DNA of 64,000 nucleotides, taken from contig NZ_CP113063.1 of NCBI RefSeq assembly GCF_026625785.1, forward strand, positions 4,836,001 through 4,900,000, read 5' to 3'. This DNA is from Gordonia sp. SL306 (GTDB taxonomy: Bacteria; Actinomycetota; Actinomycetes; Mycobacteriales; Mycobacteriaceae). Of the stretch, positions 1-10,224 are shown piece by piece. Both the position numbers and the translations under genes were made by a program. The notes below the pieces were generated by a model. It worked only from the letters and a program-made list of their open reading frames with translations. It searched no databases and was not told the DNA's origin. Each line of letters opens with the position of its first letter. Positions within the stretch are counted from its first letter, which is position 1.

Positions 1-1
1 G

Positions 2-2380
2 CACGACGAGGTCGACACCGATGCCCGGCGGGAATCCGCCGAGACGACGGGACCGGCTGCGCCCGGTGTGCGGAACGCGTCGGACCAGCCGCTCCCCGGC
101 TCCGAGGCTGTCGGGGCCCCGTCGTCGTCGGCGTCGCGTCGTGTGCGCGCCCGGCTCGCGCGCCGGATGACCGCCACCCGCAGCCCGGTCCGTCCGGTCC
201 TGGAACCCCTGGTGACGCTGCACCGCGAGATCTACCCGAAGGCCGACGTGGCGTTGCTGCAACACGCCTACGACGTCGCCGACGAACGCCACGAGGGGCA
301 GCAGCGCAAGTCCGGCGACCCGTACATCACGCACCCGTTGGCGGTGGCGACGATCCTGGCCGACCTCGGCATGGACACCACCACCCTGGTGGCGGCCCTG
401 CTCCACGACACGGTCGAGGACACCGGGTACACCCTCGAACAACTGGAGAAGGACTTCGGCGCCGAGGTCGCACATCTCGTCGACGGCGTCACGAAGCTGG
501 ACAAGGTGGCGCTCGGCAGCGCCGCCGAGGCCGAGACGATCCGCAAGATGATCATCGCCATGGCCCGCGATCCGCGGGTGCTGGTGATCAAGGTGGCCGA
601 CCGGCTGCACAACATGCGGACCATGCGCTTCCTCCCGCCCGAGAAGCAGGCCCGAAAGGCGCGGGAGACTCTGGAAGTCATTGCGCCGCTGGCGCATCGA
701 CTCGGTATGGCGACCGTCAAGTGGGAACTCGAGGATCTCTCGTTCGCGATCCTGCACCCCAAGCGGTACGAGGAGATCGTCCGGCTGGTGGCCGACCGTG
801 CGCCCTCGCGCGACACCTATCTGGCCCGCGTGCGCGCCGACGTCAACAATGCGCTGGGGGGCTCGCGGATCGCGGCGACCGTGGAGGGCAGGCCCAAACA
901 CTACTGGTCGATCTATCAGAAGATGATCGTCAAGGGTCGCGACTTCGACGACATCCATGACCTGGTGGGCATCCGAATCCTGTGCGACGAGGTCCGTGAC
1001 TGCTATGCCGCTGTCGGCGTTGTGCATTCGTTGTGGCAGCCGATGGCCGGTCGGTTCAAGGACTACATCGCCCAGCCCCGCTTCGGGGTCTACCAGTCCC
1101 TGCACACCACGGTCATCGGCCCGGAGGGCAAGCCGCTCGAGGTGCAGATCCGCACGCACGAGATGCACCGCACCGCGGAGTTCGGCATCGCCGCCCACTG
1201 GCGCTACAAGGAACGCAAGGGCAAGAATCCCCGCAGGTCCACCGACGCCGGCGAGATCGACGACATGGCCTGGATGCGCCAGCTGCTCGACTGGCAGCGT
1301 GAAGCGGCCGATCCGGGCGAGTTCCTCGAATCGCTGCGCTACGACCTGGCGGTCCAGGAGATCTTCGTGTTCACCCCCAAGGGGGACGTGATCACGCTGC
1401 CCGCCGGGTCGACCCCGGTCGACTTCGCCTATGCGGTCCACACCGAGGTCGGGCATCGATGTATCGGTGCCCGGGTGAACGGCCGGCTGGTGGCGCTGGA
1501 ACGAAAGCTGGAGAACGGCGAGGTCATCGAGGTCTTCACCTCCAAGGCGCCCAACGCCGGGCCGTCGAAGGACTGGCAGAACTTCGTCGTGTCGCCGCGG
1601 GCCAAGGCGAAGATCCGCCAGTGGTTCGCCAAGGAACGTCGGGAAGAGGCGCTCGAGACGGGCAAGGAGGCCATCGCCAAGGAGGTGCGGCGGGGCGGAC
1701 TACCGTTGCAGCGCTTGATGAGTGCCGAATCCATGGCGTCGGTCGCCAAGGAACTGCGGTACACGGATCTGACCGCTCTCTATACCGCGGTGGGGGAGAA
1801 CCACGTCTCGGCCCGCCACGTGGTGAACCGCCTCGTTGCGTCGCTCGGTGGCATCGACGACGCGGTCGACGAGATCGCCGAGCGGTCGACGCCCTCGACC
1901 CTGCCCACCCACACCCGCCGGGGTGGCGACGCGGGCGTGGTCGTCGAGGGTCTCGACAATGTCATGGCGAAGCTCGCCAAGTGCTGCACACCGGTACCCG
2001 GCGACGAGATCATGGGATTCGTGACGCGCGGCGGCGGCATCAGCGTGCACCGCACCGACTGCACCAACGCCACGTCCCTGCGCGAACAGTCCGAGCGCAT
2101 CATCGAGGTGTCGTGGGCACCGTCACCGTCGTCGGTGTTCCTCGTCGCGATCCAGGTGGAGGCGCTCGACCGTCACCGGCTGCTCTCCGACGTCACCAAG
2201 GTGCTCGCCGACGAGCGGGTGAACATCCTGTCCGCGTCCGTGACCACCAGCCGTGACCGGGTGGCGGTCAGCAAGTTCACCTTCGAGATGGGTGACCCGA
2301 AGCATCTCGGGCACGTGCTGAACGTGGTGCGCAACGTCGAGGGGGTCTACGACGTGTACCGGGTGACCTCGGCCGCCTGA
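2..2380 (+). CDS. rel: Bifunctional (p)ppGpp synthetase/hydrolase Rel (5' end possibly outside window)
   Basis: Makes and degrades the stringent-response alarmones ppGpp and pppGpp. The order is the full RSH layout: HD hydrolase domain with HDTVED near residue 113 (counting from the GTG at 68), the synthetase domain with [19 protein letters not shown], a TGS domain around [20 protein letters not shown], and a C-terminal ACT domain ending VYRVTSAA. The closest family I can recall is mycobacterial Rel of about 740-790 residues. The first in-window start is GTG at 68, giving 770 residues, but the frame is open back to the first base, so the true start may lie upstream. The gene converges on the cyclophilin gene with 16 bp between stops. 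Function is firm; only the start is uncertain. Confidence 0.96.
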   Translation, partial: HDEVDTDARRESAETTGPAAPGVRNASDQPLPGSEAVGAPSSSASRRVRARLARRMTATRSPVRPVLEPLVTLHREIYPKADVALLQHAYDVADERHEGQQRKSGDPYITHPLAVATILADLGMDTTTLVAALLHDTVEDTGYTLEQLEKDFGAEVAHLVDGVTKLDKVALGSAAEAETIRKMIIAMARDPRVLVIKVADRLHNMRTMRFLPPEKQARKARETLEVIAPLAHRLGMATVKWELEDLSFAILHPKRYEEIVRLVADRAPSRDTYLARVRADVNNALGGSRIAATVEGRPKHYWSIYQKMIVKGRDFDDIHDLVGIRILCDEVRDCYAAVGVVHSLWQPMAGRFKDYIAQPRFGVYQSLHTTVIGPEGKPLEVQIRTHEMHRTAEFGIAAHWRYKERKGKNPRRSTDAGEIDDMAWMRQLLDWQREAADPGEFLESLRYDLAVQEIFVFTPKGDVITLPAGSTPVDFAYAVHTEVGHRCIGARVNGRLVALERKLENGEVIEVFTSKAPNAGPSKDWQNFVVSPRAKAKIRQWFAKERREEALETGKEAIAKEVRRGGLPLQRLMSAESMASVAKELRYTDLTALYTAVGENHVSARHVVNRLVASLGGIDDAVDEIAERSTPSTLPTHTRRGGDAGVVVEGLDNVMAKLAKCCTPVPGDEIMGFVTRGGGISVHRTDCTNATSLREQSERIIEVSWAPSPSSVFLVAIQVEALDRHRLLSDVTKVLADERVNILSASVTTSRDRVAVSKFTFEMGDPKHLGHVLNVVRNVEGVYDVYRVTSAA

Positions 2381-2396
2381 CCCCCTCGCGTCCGCG

Positions 2397-3332
2397 TCAG
2401 GCCGCGGAGCCGCTGTCGACGGTGGCAGTGGTGATGTCCACCGGCTGCTTGGGCTTGCCGTCGTCGGCGCTGCCGTTGGGCCCGGGCGTCAGACCGTTCT
2501 TGGCGATCTTGTCCAGCACGGTCAGGCCGTTCGGGTCGACCTTGCCGACGACCGAGTAGTTCGCCGCCAGCTGGCTGTCCTGCATGACCAGGAAGAACTG
2601 ACTGGAGCCCGTGTTCGACTGACCCGTCTGGGGGTTGTTGCTGTTGGCGATGGCCACGGTGCCGCGCGGATAGATCACCGGCGCCTCCCCGGAACTCGGA
2701 TCGGGCTGCCCGGCGGGCTTGAGGTCCGTGGGCAGTTCGTCGGGGCTCGACCACCCCGGGCCGCCCGCTCCGGTCCCGGTCGGGTCACCGCACTGCAGAA
2801 CCTTCAGCGTCTCGCTGTTGGTGAGTCGGTGGCACGGCGTGGCGTCGTAGAACTTCTTCTCGGCCAACGAGATCACCGCACCGGTGTTGCATGGTGCCCC
2901 GGTGCGCTGCAACGTGATCGGGATGGCGCCCTGACTCGTGTCGAGCACCATGTCGGCGGTGCCCTCCTTCAGCTGCTTGGAGTCGGGCTTGGGGGAGGTC
3001 CGTTGTTTCGCCTCGCCCGCCTTCATCTCGTCGAGGTAGGCCTGCGCCTGTGCGCGCTGATTCGCCGGGACCTCGGCCGGAACCTCCTTGGGGAGCTGCT
3101 CGAAGCGGCTCGGCTGGTCTTGGTACGAACATGCCGTCCAGCGGGCGGCCTCACGGTCGTCGAGGACCTTCTTCACGATGAGGGTCGTCGCGGTCGCGAC
3201 GATGGCCACGACCACCACGGTCGAGACCGAGGCGATGATGATCTTGCGACGGCGTGCTTGCTGCCGTTCCCGTTCGAGGCGTTCTTCGAGCTTGCGCTTG
3301 GCGGCTTCGCGGCGTTCCTCGTTGGTGGACAC
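2397..3332 (-). CDS. ppiB: Membrane-anchored cyclophilin-type peptidyl-prolyl isomerase
   Basis: Predicted peptidyl-prolyl cis-trans isomerase of 311 residues. The N-terminus is a highly charged, probably coiled segment (residues about 4-29), followed by one membrane helix (about 30-52) and an extracytoplasmic linker. The cyclophilin fold fills the C-terminal half (MVLDTSQGAIPITL, NTGSSQFFLV). This layout matches the mycobacterial PpiB encoded beside rel. I chose the GTG at 3332-3330 because GGAGGGT lies about 9 bases upstream of it on the minus strand. The frame runs on to 4172, but that part lies antisense to the hydrolase gene. The isomerase probably works on exported or membrane proteins; the substrate is unknown. 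Confidence 0.9.
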   Translation of the reverse strand: MSTNEERREAAKRKLEERLERERQQARRRKIIIASVSTVVVVAIVATATTLIVKKVLDDREAARWTACSYQDQPSRFEQLPKEVPAEVPANQRAQAQAYLDEMKAGEAKQRTSPKPDSKQLKEGTADMVLDTSQGAIPITLQRTGAPCNTGAVISLAEKKFYDATPCHRLTNSETLKVLQCGDPTGTGAGGPGWSSPDELPTDLKPAGQPDPSSGEAPVIYPRGTVAIANSNNPQTGQSNTGSSQFFLVMQDSQLAANYSVVGKVDPNGLTVLDKIAKNGLTPGPNGSADDGKPKQPVDITTATVDSGSAA

Positions 3333-3533
3333 GCGGTTAGACCCTCCTGAACTCGTGTGCCGTGACTCCCCCCGGGAGATGGCACGCCGGACGTGGTGTC
3401 GAGGCATGCGGTCGTCGCTGATGCTACGTCGACAGGCCAGTGTGCCAGCCGAACCTGAGAGATCCATGGCCGGGGCGCGCGACCGTACGGGCGGGCCGCA
3501 CACCCTGGACGGGCCGTTTGTCACAATGGACGG

Positions 3534-4265
3534 ATGCTGATCACCGGATTCGCAGCGGGGATGTTCCAGACCAACTGCTACCTGCTCGCCACCGAGGCGG
3601 GCTCGGAGGCCGTGATCGTCGACCCCGGGCAGGATGCCGCCGTGCGGGTACGTGAACTGCTGGCCGAGCACGACCTGACCCCCGTGGCCGTGTTGCTCAC
3701 CCACGGCCACCTCGACCACACCTGGAATGCGGCCGAGCTGTGCGACGAATACTCCATCCCGGCCTACATCCATCCCGCCGACCGCCCGATGCTGGCCGAC
3801 CCGGGCCGCGGCCTGGGACGGGCCCTCGAATCGGTGATCGGCACCCTCGAATTCCGTGAACCGGAGAAGGTCGTCGATTTCGTCGACGGTGAGGATGTCG
3901 ATCTGGCCGGTATCCGGATCTCGGTCGACCTCGCGCCCGGCCACACGCAGGGGTCGGTACTTCTCGGGATCGAGGTCCCGGTCGACGCGGAGCCGGGACA
4001 GCAGGGCGAGGCGGCGCCGGAGGTGGTGCCCGTGTGCTTCTCGGGTGACGTACTGTTTGCCGGGTCCATCGGGCGGACCGATCTGCCCGGTGGTGATCAT
4101 CAGCAGTTGCTCGACTCGATCGCGGCCAGACTCCTCCCGTTGCCCGACCACACCCAGGTGCTGCCGGGGCACGGACCGCAGACCTCGATCGGCGCGGAAC
4201 GGGCGGGAAACCCGTTCCTGGCCGACATCTCGGGCACAGTGAAGAAGGGACGATACGGACTGTGA
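3534..4265 (+). CDS. Metallo-beta-lactamase-fold hydrolase (glyoxalase II-like)
   Basis: A 243-residue MBL-fold enzyme. The metal-binding motif [10 protein letters not shown] sits near residue 60, with later ligands in [15 protein letters not shown] and LPGHGPQT, so the metal site looks complete. The family includes hydroxyacylglutathione hydrolases, but actinobacteria of this group use mycothiol, so the substrate here is not known. It lies divergently from the cyclophilin gene. Its TGA overlaps the hisS GTG by 4 bp, so the two are probably co-translated. The ATG follows a CACAAT hexamer by 6 bases, which would fit a leaderless transcript; I see no good Shine-Dalgarno sequence. Confidence 0.85.
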   Translation: MLITGFAAGMFQTNCYLLATEAGSEAVIVDPGQDAAVRVRELLAEHDLTPVAVLLTHGHLDHTWNAAELCDEYSIPAYIHPADRPMLADPGRGLGRALESVIGTLEFREPEKVVDFVDGEDVDLAGIRISVDLAPGHTQGSVLLGIEVPVDAEPGQQGEAAPEVVPVCFSGDVLFAGSIGRTDLPGGDHQQLLDSIAARLLPLPDHTQVLPGHGPQTSIGAERAGNPFLADISGTVKKGRYGL

Positions 4266-5527
4266 GCGCCGACTTCGCCGCGCCGCGGGGGATCCCCGAC
4301 TACTTCCCGCCGAACTCGGCGGATTTCCGGCTGGTCCGGGACACCCTGACCGACGCGGCGCGCCGCGCGGGTTATGGGCACATCGAGCTGCCCGTCTTCG
4401 AGGACACCGCGCTCTTCGCCCGCGGCGTCGGTGAATCCACCGACGTCGTCAGCAAGGAGATGTACACCTTCGCCGATCGTGGCGACCGGTCGGTGACCCT
4501 GCGTCCCGAGGGGACCGCCGGGGTGGTGCGGGCAGTCATCCAGCACGGACTCGACCGGGGTCAGCTGCCGGTCAAGCTCTGCTACGCCGGTCCGTTCTTC
4601 CGGTATGAGAAACCGCAGGCCGGCCGCTACCGGCAGTTGCAACAGGTGGGCATCGAGGCCATCGGCGTCGACGACCCGGCCCTCGACGCCGAGGTCATCG
4701 CCGTCGCCGACGAGGGGTACCGGCGTCTCGGTCTCTCCGGCTTCCGTCTCGAGATCACCTCGCTGGGCGACGATGCGAGCCGAGGGCCCTATCGGGAAGC
4801 CTTGCAGCAGTTCCTGTTCGGGCTCGATCTCGACGAGGCGACCCGCAAGCGGGCGGAACTCAATCCGCTGCGGGTGCTCGACGACAAGCGCCCCGAGATC
4901 AAGGCGGCCACGGCCGACGCACCGCTGCTCATCGACCACCTGTCCGAGGATTCGCGCGCACATTTCGACGCCGTGCTGACCCATCTCAAACGGCTCGGCG
5001 TCCAGTACGAACCGAATCCTCGCCTGGTTCGCGGGCTCGACTACTACACCAAGACCACCTTCGAGTTCGTCCACGACGGACTCGGCGCGCAGTCGGGGAT
5101 CGGTGGCGGTGGCCGGTACGACGGGCTCATGTCGCTGCTCGGCGCCAAGCAGGATCTGTCCGGCATCGGATTCGGGCTCGGCGTCGACCGCACCATGCTG
5201 GCGATGGAGGCGGAGGGTGTCGCCCACGCCGACACCGCCCGCTGCCAGGTGTACGGCGTGCCGCTCGGTGGTGACGCCAAGGCCGAACTCGTCGGTGTCG
5301 CCGGGCAATTGCGCGCCGCCGGGATCAGCGTCGACCTCGCCTACGGCGATCGCGGGCTCAAGGGCGCGATGAAGGCCGCGGACCGTTCCGGTGCCCGTCT
5401 CGCCCTCGTGCTCGGCGACCGCGAGCTCGCCGAACGCCGGATCGAGGTCAAGGATCTGAGCAATGGCGAGCAGCACCAGGTCTCGCTCGACGACATCACC
5501 GGCGAGGTGCTGCGCCTTCTCGGCTGA
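4262..5527 (+). CDS. hisS: Histidyl-tRNA synthetase
   Basis: Charges tRNA-His with histidine. This is a 421-residue class II synthetase of normal length. Visible motifs are TLRPEGTAG, the motif 2 region [18 protein letters not shown], and the histidine-specific [15 protein letters not shown], with GIGGGGRYD and a [10 protein letters not shown] motif 3. A C-terminal anticodon-binding domain follows. The start is GTG at 4262, overlapping the hydrolase stop by 4 bp (GTGA). It ends 36 bp before the convergent DUF885 gene. Confidence 0.97.
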   Translation: MSADFAAPRGIPDYFPPNSADFRLVRDTLTDAARRAGYGHIELPVFEDTALFARGVGESTDVVSKEMYTFADRGDRSVTLRPEGTAGVVRAVIQHGLDRGQLPVKLCYAGPFFRYEKPQAGRYRQLQQVGIEAIGVDDPALDAEVIAVADEGYRRLGLSGFRLEITSLGDDASRGPYREALQQFLFGLDLDEATRKRAELNPLRVLDDKRPEIKAATADAPLLIDHLSEDSRAHFDAVLTHLKRLGVQYEPNPRLVRGLDYYTKTTFEFVHDGLGAQSGIGGGGRYDGLMSLLGAKQDLSGIGFGLGVDRTMLAMEAEGVAHADTARCQVYGVPLGGDAKAELVGVAGQLRAAGISVDLAYGDRGLKGAMKAADRSGARLALVLGDRELAERRIEVKDLSNGEQHQVSLDDITGEVLRLLG

Positions 5528-5563
5528 TCGGACCGGGCCACCGCGCGGGCGACGCCGGCGGGT

Positions 5564-7177
5564 TCAGGTGCGGGTGAGTTCGTCGGCCAGCACATCGAGC
5601 GACACACCGCCGAGGGCGAGCGCCTCTGCGTGGAAATCCTTCAGGGTCCACTCCGGGTGGGTGGCGCGCGCCGCGGCGCGGGTCTGCTCCCACACTCGTT
5701 GTCCGAGAGCGTACGACGGAGCCTGACCGGGCCAGCCGAGGTAGCGGTTGAGTTCGAACGCCAACACCGCCCGGTCCATCGCGACCGAGCCGGTGAGCAA
5801 CTGCCAGGCCTTGTCGGCGTCCCAGGTGCCGCCGCCGAGACCCGCAGGCGCGGGCAGCCCGCAATGCACGCCGATGTCGACGATGACGCGGGCGGCCCGC
5901 AGTCGTTGCGAGTCGAGCATGCCCATCCGGTCACCGGGGTCCTCGAGCCAGCCGAGTTCGCCCATCAGGCGCTCGGCGTAGAGCGCCCATCCCTCGCCGT
6001 GACCCGACGTGAACGAGGCCAGTTTCCGCCACGCATTGAGATCGTCGGCGACGATGGCCGAACCGAGCTGCAGGTGATGTCCGGGGACGCCCTCGTGGAA
6101 GACCGTCGTCGTCTCCTGCCAGGTGTGGAAGACGGTCTGCTCCGGGGGAACCGACCACCACATCCGGCCGGGACGGGCGAGATCCGCGCTCGGCTGCGTG
6201 TAGTAGATGATCCCTGTCGACGACGGGGCGAGACGACACTCGAGGCGGGTGAGCCGGGCGGGTATGTCGAAATGCGTGCCGGCCAGCCCCTCGACGGCCC
6301 GATCCGAGAGATCCTGCATCCACCCGACGAACGCGTGACGGTCCTCGATGGCGTACTGCGGCAACGTGTCCAGATGGGCCAGCGCCTCGCGCACGTCACC
6401 GCTGGGAACGAGGCCGCGGGCGATGGCGGATTGCTCGTCGACGATGGCGGCGAGGTGAGCGGGCAGGAACCGCAGGTAGCGTTCCCGGCCGACGGCATCG
6501 GCGGACGTCGCGCCGGTCATCACCTCGGTGCGCAGAACTGCGGCCAGCGCGTCGAAGGAGGCGGCGGCGTCGTCGAGAGCCGTTCGCAGTGGACCGGCGA
6601 GAGCCGGGTCGTCGGCGAGGGCGGTGGTATCGGCAGCGATGGCCGCGGCCGCGCCCCGGGCCTGGTCGGCGACGAGCCTCACCTGTCGTCGTGTCGCCGG
6701 CGGGCCGTGCGCGGTGCGGTACCGCAGACCGTCGATCACGGTGTCCACACATCCTGGGACCGCCTGCAGGCGCGCGAGGAAGATCTCCCGCGCTTGCGCC
6801 GAATCCGTCGGCATGAGGTCGAAGACGTCGCGGATCGCCTGCAGCGGCGACGCGATCACGTTGCACTCGCCGACACGTTCACCGGCTTCGGCCAGGGCGA
6901 TCTCCCGCCGAAGCGACGCCGTCATGGTCGCCACGGTCACCCGGTCGACGTCGTCGGTCACGGGTGCGTCGGCCAACGCGTGCACCGTGGTGCGTGCCTG
7001 CGCGGCGCGCGCCGCACAGGCGTCGGGGGAGAAGTCGGTCAGCAGGTGATCGTGTCCGGCGATGCCGATCTCGGTCGCGAAGAGCGGATCGAGCCGGGCC
7101 TGGTCGGCGAGATGGTTCTCGGCCAGGCGGTCGACCGGGGTCGGGAGGCGCTCGGCGCCCGATGCCTGGGCGCTCAC
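5564..7177 (-). CDS. DUF885 family protein, predicted metallopeptidase-like
   Basis: A 537-residue DUF885 protein. Mostly helical sequence leads to the signature HEGVPGHH (about residues 361-368), followed by GHGEGWALYAERLMGELG about 30 residues later. These are the histidines and glutamates expected of a gluzincin-like zinc site, so a peptidase or related hydrolase is likely, but no substrate is known. I see no signal peptide. I start it at GTG 7177-7175 because this overlaps the stop of the metallopeptidase gene by 4 bp. An upstream start at 7204 in the same frame is possible but would overlap more. Confidence 0.82.
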   Translation of the reverse strand: MSAQASGAERLPTPVDRLAENHLADQARLDPLFATEIGIAGHDHLLTDFSPDACAARAAQARTTVHALADAPVTDDVDRVTVATMTASLRREIALAEAGERVGECNVIASPLQAIRDVFDLMPTDSAQAREIFLARLQAVPGCVDTVIDGLRYRTAHGPPATRRQVRLVADQARGAAAAIAADTTALADDPALAGPLRTALDDAAASFDALAAVLRTEVMTGATSADAVGRERYLRFLPAHLAAIVDEQSAIARGLVPSGDVREALAHLDTLPQYAIEDRHAFVGWMQDLSDRAVEGLAGTHFDIPARLTRLECRLAPSSTGIIYYTQPSADLARPGRMWWSVPPEQTVFHTWQETTTVFHEGVPGHHLQLGSAIVADDLNAWRKLASFTSGHGEGWALYAERLMGELGWLEDPGDRMGMLDSQRLRAARVIVDIGVHCGLPAPAGLGGGTWDADKAWQLLTGSVAMDRAVLAFELNRYLGWPGQAPSYALGQRVWEQTRAAARATHPEWTLKDFHAEALALGGVSLDVLADELTRT

Positions 7178-8043
7178 AGATCGTTGGTCGCGAACGTGTC
7201 GCACTGCCGCGGGTCACCGGACCGGTAACCGATGGTGAACCAGCGCGAGCGCTGCTGGGCCGAGCCGTGGGTCCAGCCCTCGGGGTTCGAGTTCGCGCCC
7301 CCGATGGTGTCGTCGCCGATCGCCTTCGCGGTCTGGATGACGCTCGCGATCTGTTGCTGGGTCAGCGGCTCGAGCATCGCGTCCGGTCCCTTGTCGGCGT
7401 GATAGGCCCACACGCCGGCGAGACAATCGGCCTGCAGCTCCACGCGCACCGACCCCGACAGCGGGCCCTGCGAGCCCATCCGATTGCCCTTCTGCAGCGC
7501 GCCGGTCAGGTTCTGGACGTGATGGCCGTACTCGTGGGCGACCACGTACTCCTGCGCGAGCGGTCCGTTGCTGCCGCCCATCTGCTCGAGCTGGGCGAAG
7601 AACGACGGGTCGATGTACACCGTCTGGTCGGCCGGGCAGTAGAACGGGCCGGTCGCCGACGTCGCCGCGCCGCAGCCGGTGCTGACCGATCCCGTGAAGA
7701 TCTTGGTCTCGGGTGGCGTATACCCACGCATCTCCGCCGACCACACCTTGTTGAGGCTGTTCGTGGTCGCCACGATGCGGCAGATGGAGTCGGTATTCGC
7801 CTTCTCGATGGTGCAGGACTGGATGTGGTCGTCGAGCTCGGACGCGTTCTGGCTGCTGACGGTGTCGCCGCCGAGGCCGGAGCCACCGGTGATCGAGCCG
7901 GGGTCGATGCCGAAGAACAACGCGACCAGAGTGATGATCAGCCCGGCGCCTCCGCCGAGCGCGATTCGACCGACACCGCCGCCTCCGCCGCCACCGCCGG
8001 AGACGCCGCCGGTGTCGAGTGGACCGTCGCCCTGAAAAACCAT
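7174..8043 (-). CDS. Neutral zinc metallopeptidase, YpfJ-like, membrane-anchored
   Basis: A 289-residue protein of the putative neutral zinc metallopeptidase family (YpfJ type). A glycine-rich cytoplasmic stretch is followed by a single membrane helix (about 27-45) and an extracytoplasmic catalytic domain. The HEYGHH zincin motif is at about residues 170-175, with a downstream QADCLAGVW segment that is typical of the family. Several cysteines in the exported part could form disulfides. The ATG at 8043 has AAGGAG 4 bases upstream. It is divergent from aspS and is followed by the DUF885 gene with a GTGA overlap. The substrate is unknown. Confidence 0.85.
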   Translation of the reverse strand: MVFQGDGPLDTGGVSGGGGGGGGVGRIALGGGAGLIITLVALFFGIDPGSITGGSGLGGDTVSSQNASELDDHIQSCTIEKANTDSICRIVATTNSLNKVWSAEMRGYTPPETKIFTGSVSTGCGAATSATGPFYCPADQTVYIDPSFFAQLEQMGGSNGPLAQEYVVAHEYGHHVQNLTGALQKGNRMGSQGPLSGSVRVELQADCLAGVWAYHADKGPDAMLEPLTQQQIASVIQTAKAIGDDTIGGANSNPEGWTHGSAQQRSRWFTIGYRSGDPRQCDTFATNDL

Positions 8044-8235
8044 GTCGCTCCTTGTCCCGGCTCGATACCGTCCCACGCCCACAGCCGGTGTGAGTCGGAG
8101 TTCGGCACGGTCGAGCTTATTCGCCGACGCGCCGGTGGTGACCTGATCGGACCCAATGCCGGGTTCGTGTCGTCGGTGCCGATCCCTCGCGGGAGGCCGG
8201 GATGGCCGGGTGCAGGTCGGCCGAGGTCACGAAAG

Positions 8236-8241
8236 TAGGAT
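8236..8241 (+). promoter_or_regulatory. Candidate -10 element for aspS
   Basis: TAGGAT matches the actinobacterial TANNNT pattern and lies about 42 bases before the aspS GTG. No convincing -35 is visible, which is usual for this group. It sits in the 239-bp divergent region between the metallopeptidase and aspS. Confidence 0.35.
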
Positions 8242-8282
8242 TGGCCCAGATTCACCACGTATCCGCTTGGGAAGGACACTGA

Positions 8283-10103
8283 GTGCTCCGCACGCATCTC
8301 GCCGGTTCGCTTCGCCGCGCCGACGCCTCGCAGACCGTCACCGTCGCCGGTTGGGTCGCCCGTCGTCGCGATCACGGAGGCGTGGTCTTCATCGATCTGC
8401 GCGACAGCTCCGGACTGGTCCAGGTCGTCTTCCGTGACGAGGCCGTCGCGGAGGCGGCCCATCGACTCCGCGCCGAGTTCTGCGTGGCGGTCACGGGCGT
8501 CGTCGAGGAACGGCCCGCCGGTAGCGAGAACCCGAACCTGTCGTCGGGCGAGATCGAGATCAACGCAGTGGGCCTCGAGGTGCTGAACGCCTCGGCGCCG
8601 CTGCCCTTCCAGCTCGACGAGGCACCCGGCGAAGAGGCCCGTCTGCACTACCGGTACCTCGACCTGCGTCGCGAGGGACCTGCCCGCGCCTTGCGATTGC
8701 GTTCCCAGGTGAACGCGGCGGCCCGCGGCGTGCTCGCCGACCACGACTTCGTCGAGATCGAGACGCCGACGCTGACGCGCTCGACGCCGGAGGGCGCCCG
8801 CGACTTCCTGGTGCCCGCACGCCTGCAGCCGGGCACCTTCTATGCCCTGCCGCAGAGCCCGCAGCTGTTCAAACAGCTCCTGATGGTCGCCGGGATGGAG
8901 CGCTATTACCAGATCGCGCGCTGTTATCGCGACGAGGATTTCCGTGCCGACCGGCAGCCGGAGTTCACCCAGCTCGACCTCGAGATGAGCTTTGTCGATC
9001 AGGACGATGTGATCGCGCTCGCCGAGGAGGTACTGGCGGCCCTGTGGAAGTTGATCGGTGTGGAGATCACCACCCCGATCCCGCGCATCACCTACGCCGA
9101 CGCGATGCGGCGGTACGGATCCGACAAGCCGGATCTGCGGTTCGAGCTCGAACTGGTCGAGTGCACCGACTATTTCGTCGACACCCCGTTCCGGGTGTTC
9201 CAGGCGCCCTACGTGGGTGCGGTCGTGATGCCGGGTGGGGCGTCGCAGCCCCGCCGCCAGCTCGACGCCTGGCAGGAATGGGCGAAGCAGCGCGGCGCCA
9301 AGGGGCTGGCCTACGTGCTCGTCGGTGACGACGGCGAACTCGGCGGCCCGGTCGCCAAAAACCTCTCCGACGCCGAACGCGCCGGACTCGTCGCCCACGT
9401 CGGGGCCGAGCCGGGTGACTGTGTCTTCTTCGCCGCCGGACCGGCCAAGGCGCAGCGCGCTCTGCTGGGTGCCGCCCGCGGTGAGATCGCATCGCGTCTC
9501 GGCCTCATCAAGGACGATGCGTGGGCGTTCACCTGGGTTGTCGACGCGCCGCTGTTCGAGCCGGCCGACGACGCGACCGCGAGTGGTGACGTCGCCGTCG
9601 GTTCGGGCGCCTGGACCGCGGTGCACCATGCGTTCACCGCGCCCAAGCCCGAGTCGCTGGACGCGCTGGAGACCGATCCGGGGTCGGCACTGGCCTACGC
9701 ATACGACATCGTCTGCAACGGCAACGAGATCGGTGGCGGGTCGATCCGTATCCATCAGCGCGAAGTGCAGGAGCGCGTGTTCGAGATCATGGGCATCGGC
9801 CACGACGAGGCAGAGGAGAAGTTCGGCTTCCTGCTCGACGCCTTCGCCTACGGCGCGCCCCCGCACGGCGGGATCGCATTCGGCTGGGACCGCATCACCG
9901 CCCTGCTGGCGGGGGAGAACTCGATCCGAGAGGTGATCGCGTTCCCGAAGTCGGGCGGTGGAGTCGATCCGCTCACCGACGCCCCTGCGGCGATCACACC
10001 GCAGCAGCGCAAGGAGTCGGGGATCGACGCCAAGCCGGTGGTCCGGAAGCAGGCGGACACCGACGCAGAGGGCGTGGCGGCGGAAGCGGGCGGCGGCGCC
10101 TGA
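8283..10103 (+). CDS. aspS: Aspartyl-tRNA synthetase
   Basis: Charges tRNA with aspartate. At 606 residues it has the bacterial layout: an N-terminal OB-fold anticodon domain ([21 protein letters not shown]), the class II core with [18 protein letters not shown], the inserted GAD domain, and motif 3 in GIAFGWDRI. Bacterial enzymes of this type in actinobacteria often also charge tRNA-Asn, with the amidotransferase GatCAB correcting the product. That is family knowledge, not visible here. The start is GTG at 8283 with GAAGGA 7-8 bases upstream. Confidence 0.97.
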   Translation: MLRTHLAGSLRRADASQTVTVAGWVARRRDHGGVVFIDLRDSSGLVQVVFRDEAVAEAAHRLRAEFCVAVTGVVEERPAGSENPNLSSGEIEINAVGLEVLNASAPLPFQLDEAPGEEARLHYRYLDLRREGPARALRLRSQVNAAARGVLADHDFVEIETPTLTRSTPEGARDFLVPARLQPGTFYALPQSPQLFKQLLMVAGMERYYQIARCYRDEDFRADRQPEFTQLDLEMSFVDQDDVIALAEEVLAALWKLIGVEITTPIPRITYADAMRRYGSDKPDLRFELELVECTDYFVDTPFRVFQAPYVGAVVMPGGASQPRRQLDAWQEWAKQRGAKGLAYVLVGDDGELGGPVAKNLSDAERAGLVAHVGAEPGDCVFFAAGPAKAQRALLGAARGEIASRLGLIKDDAWAFTWVVDAPLFEPADDATASGDVAVGSGAWTAVHHAFTAPKPESLDALETDPGSALAYAYDIVCNGNEIGGGSIRIHQREVQERVFEIMGIGHDEAEEKFGFLLDAFAYGAPPHGGIAFGWDRITALLAGENSIREVIAFPKSGGGVDPLTDAPAAITPQQRKESGIDAKPVVRKQADTDAEGVAAEAGGGA

Positions 10104-10205
10104 CCGCGGCTCCCACGGATTCCCGGTACGTCTCGCCCGGAAGCCGTGGGCGGCATGGCAGGCCGTGGGTGACCCTGCCCGCATATCCGGCAGCTGGTCG
10201 GTATC

Positions 10206-10222
10206 TGTGATGTGATTTCACA
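10206..10222. promoter_or_regulatory. TGTGA/TCACA inverted repeat just before the DUF2126 operon
   Basis: TGTGA occurs at 10206 and again at 10211, and TCACA at 10218-10222. The arms face each other with 7 or 2 bases between them. The half-sites are those of Crp/GlxR-type operators, but the usual spacer is 6, so the match is imperfect. It ends 2 bases before the ATG at 10225, a position where a bound protein would block a start-proximal promoter or initiation. Confidence 0.3.
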
Positions 10223-10224
10223 CC

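Noticed and set aside
5630-7228. A 532-residue plus-strand frame opposite the DUF885 gene
   Set aside because: Shadow of a protein with a clear family signature on the minus strand.
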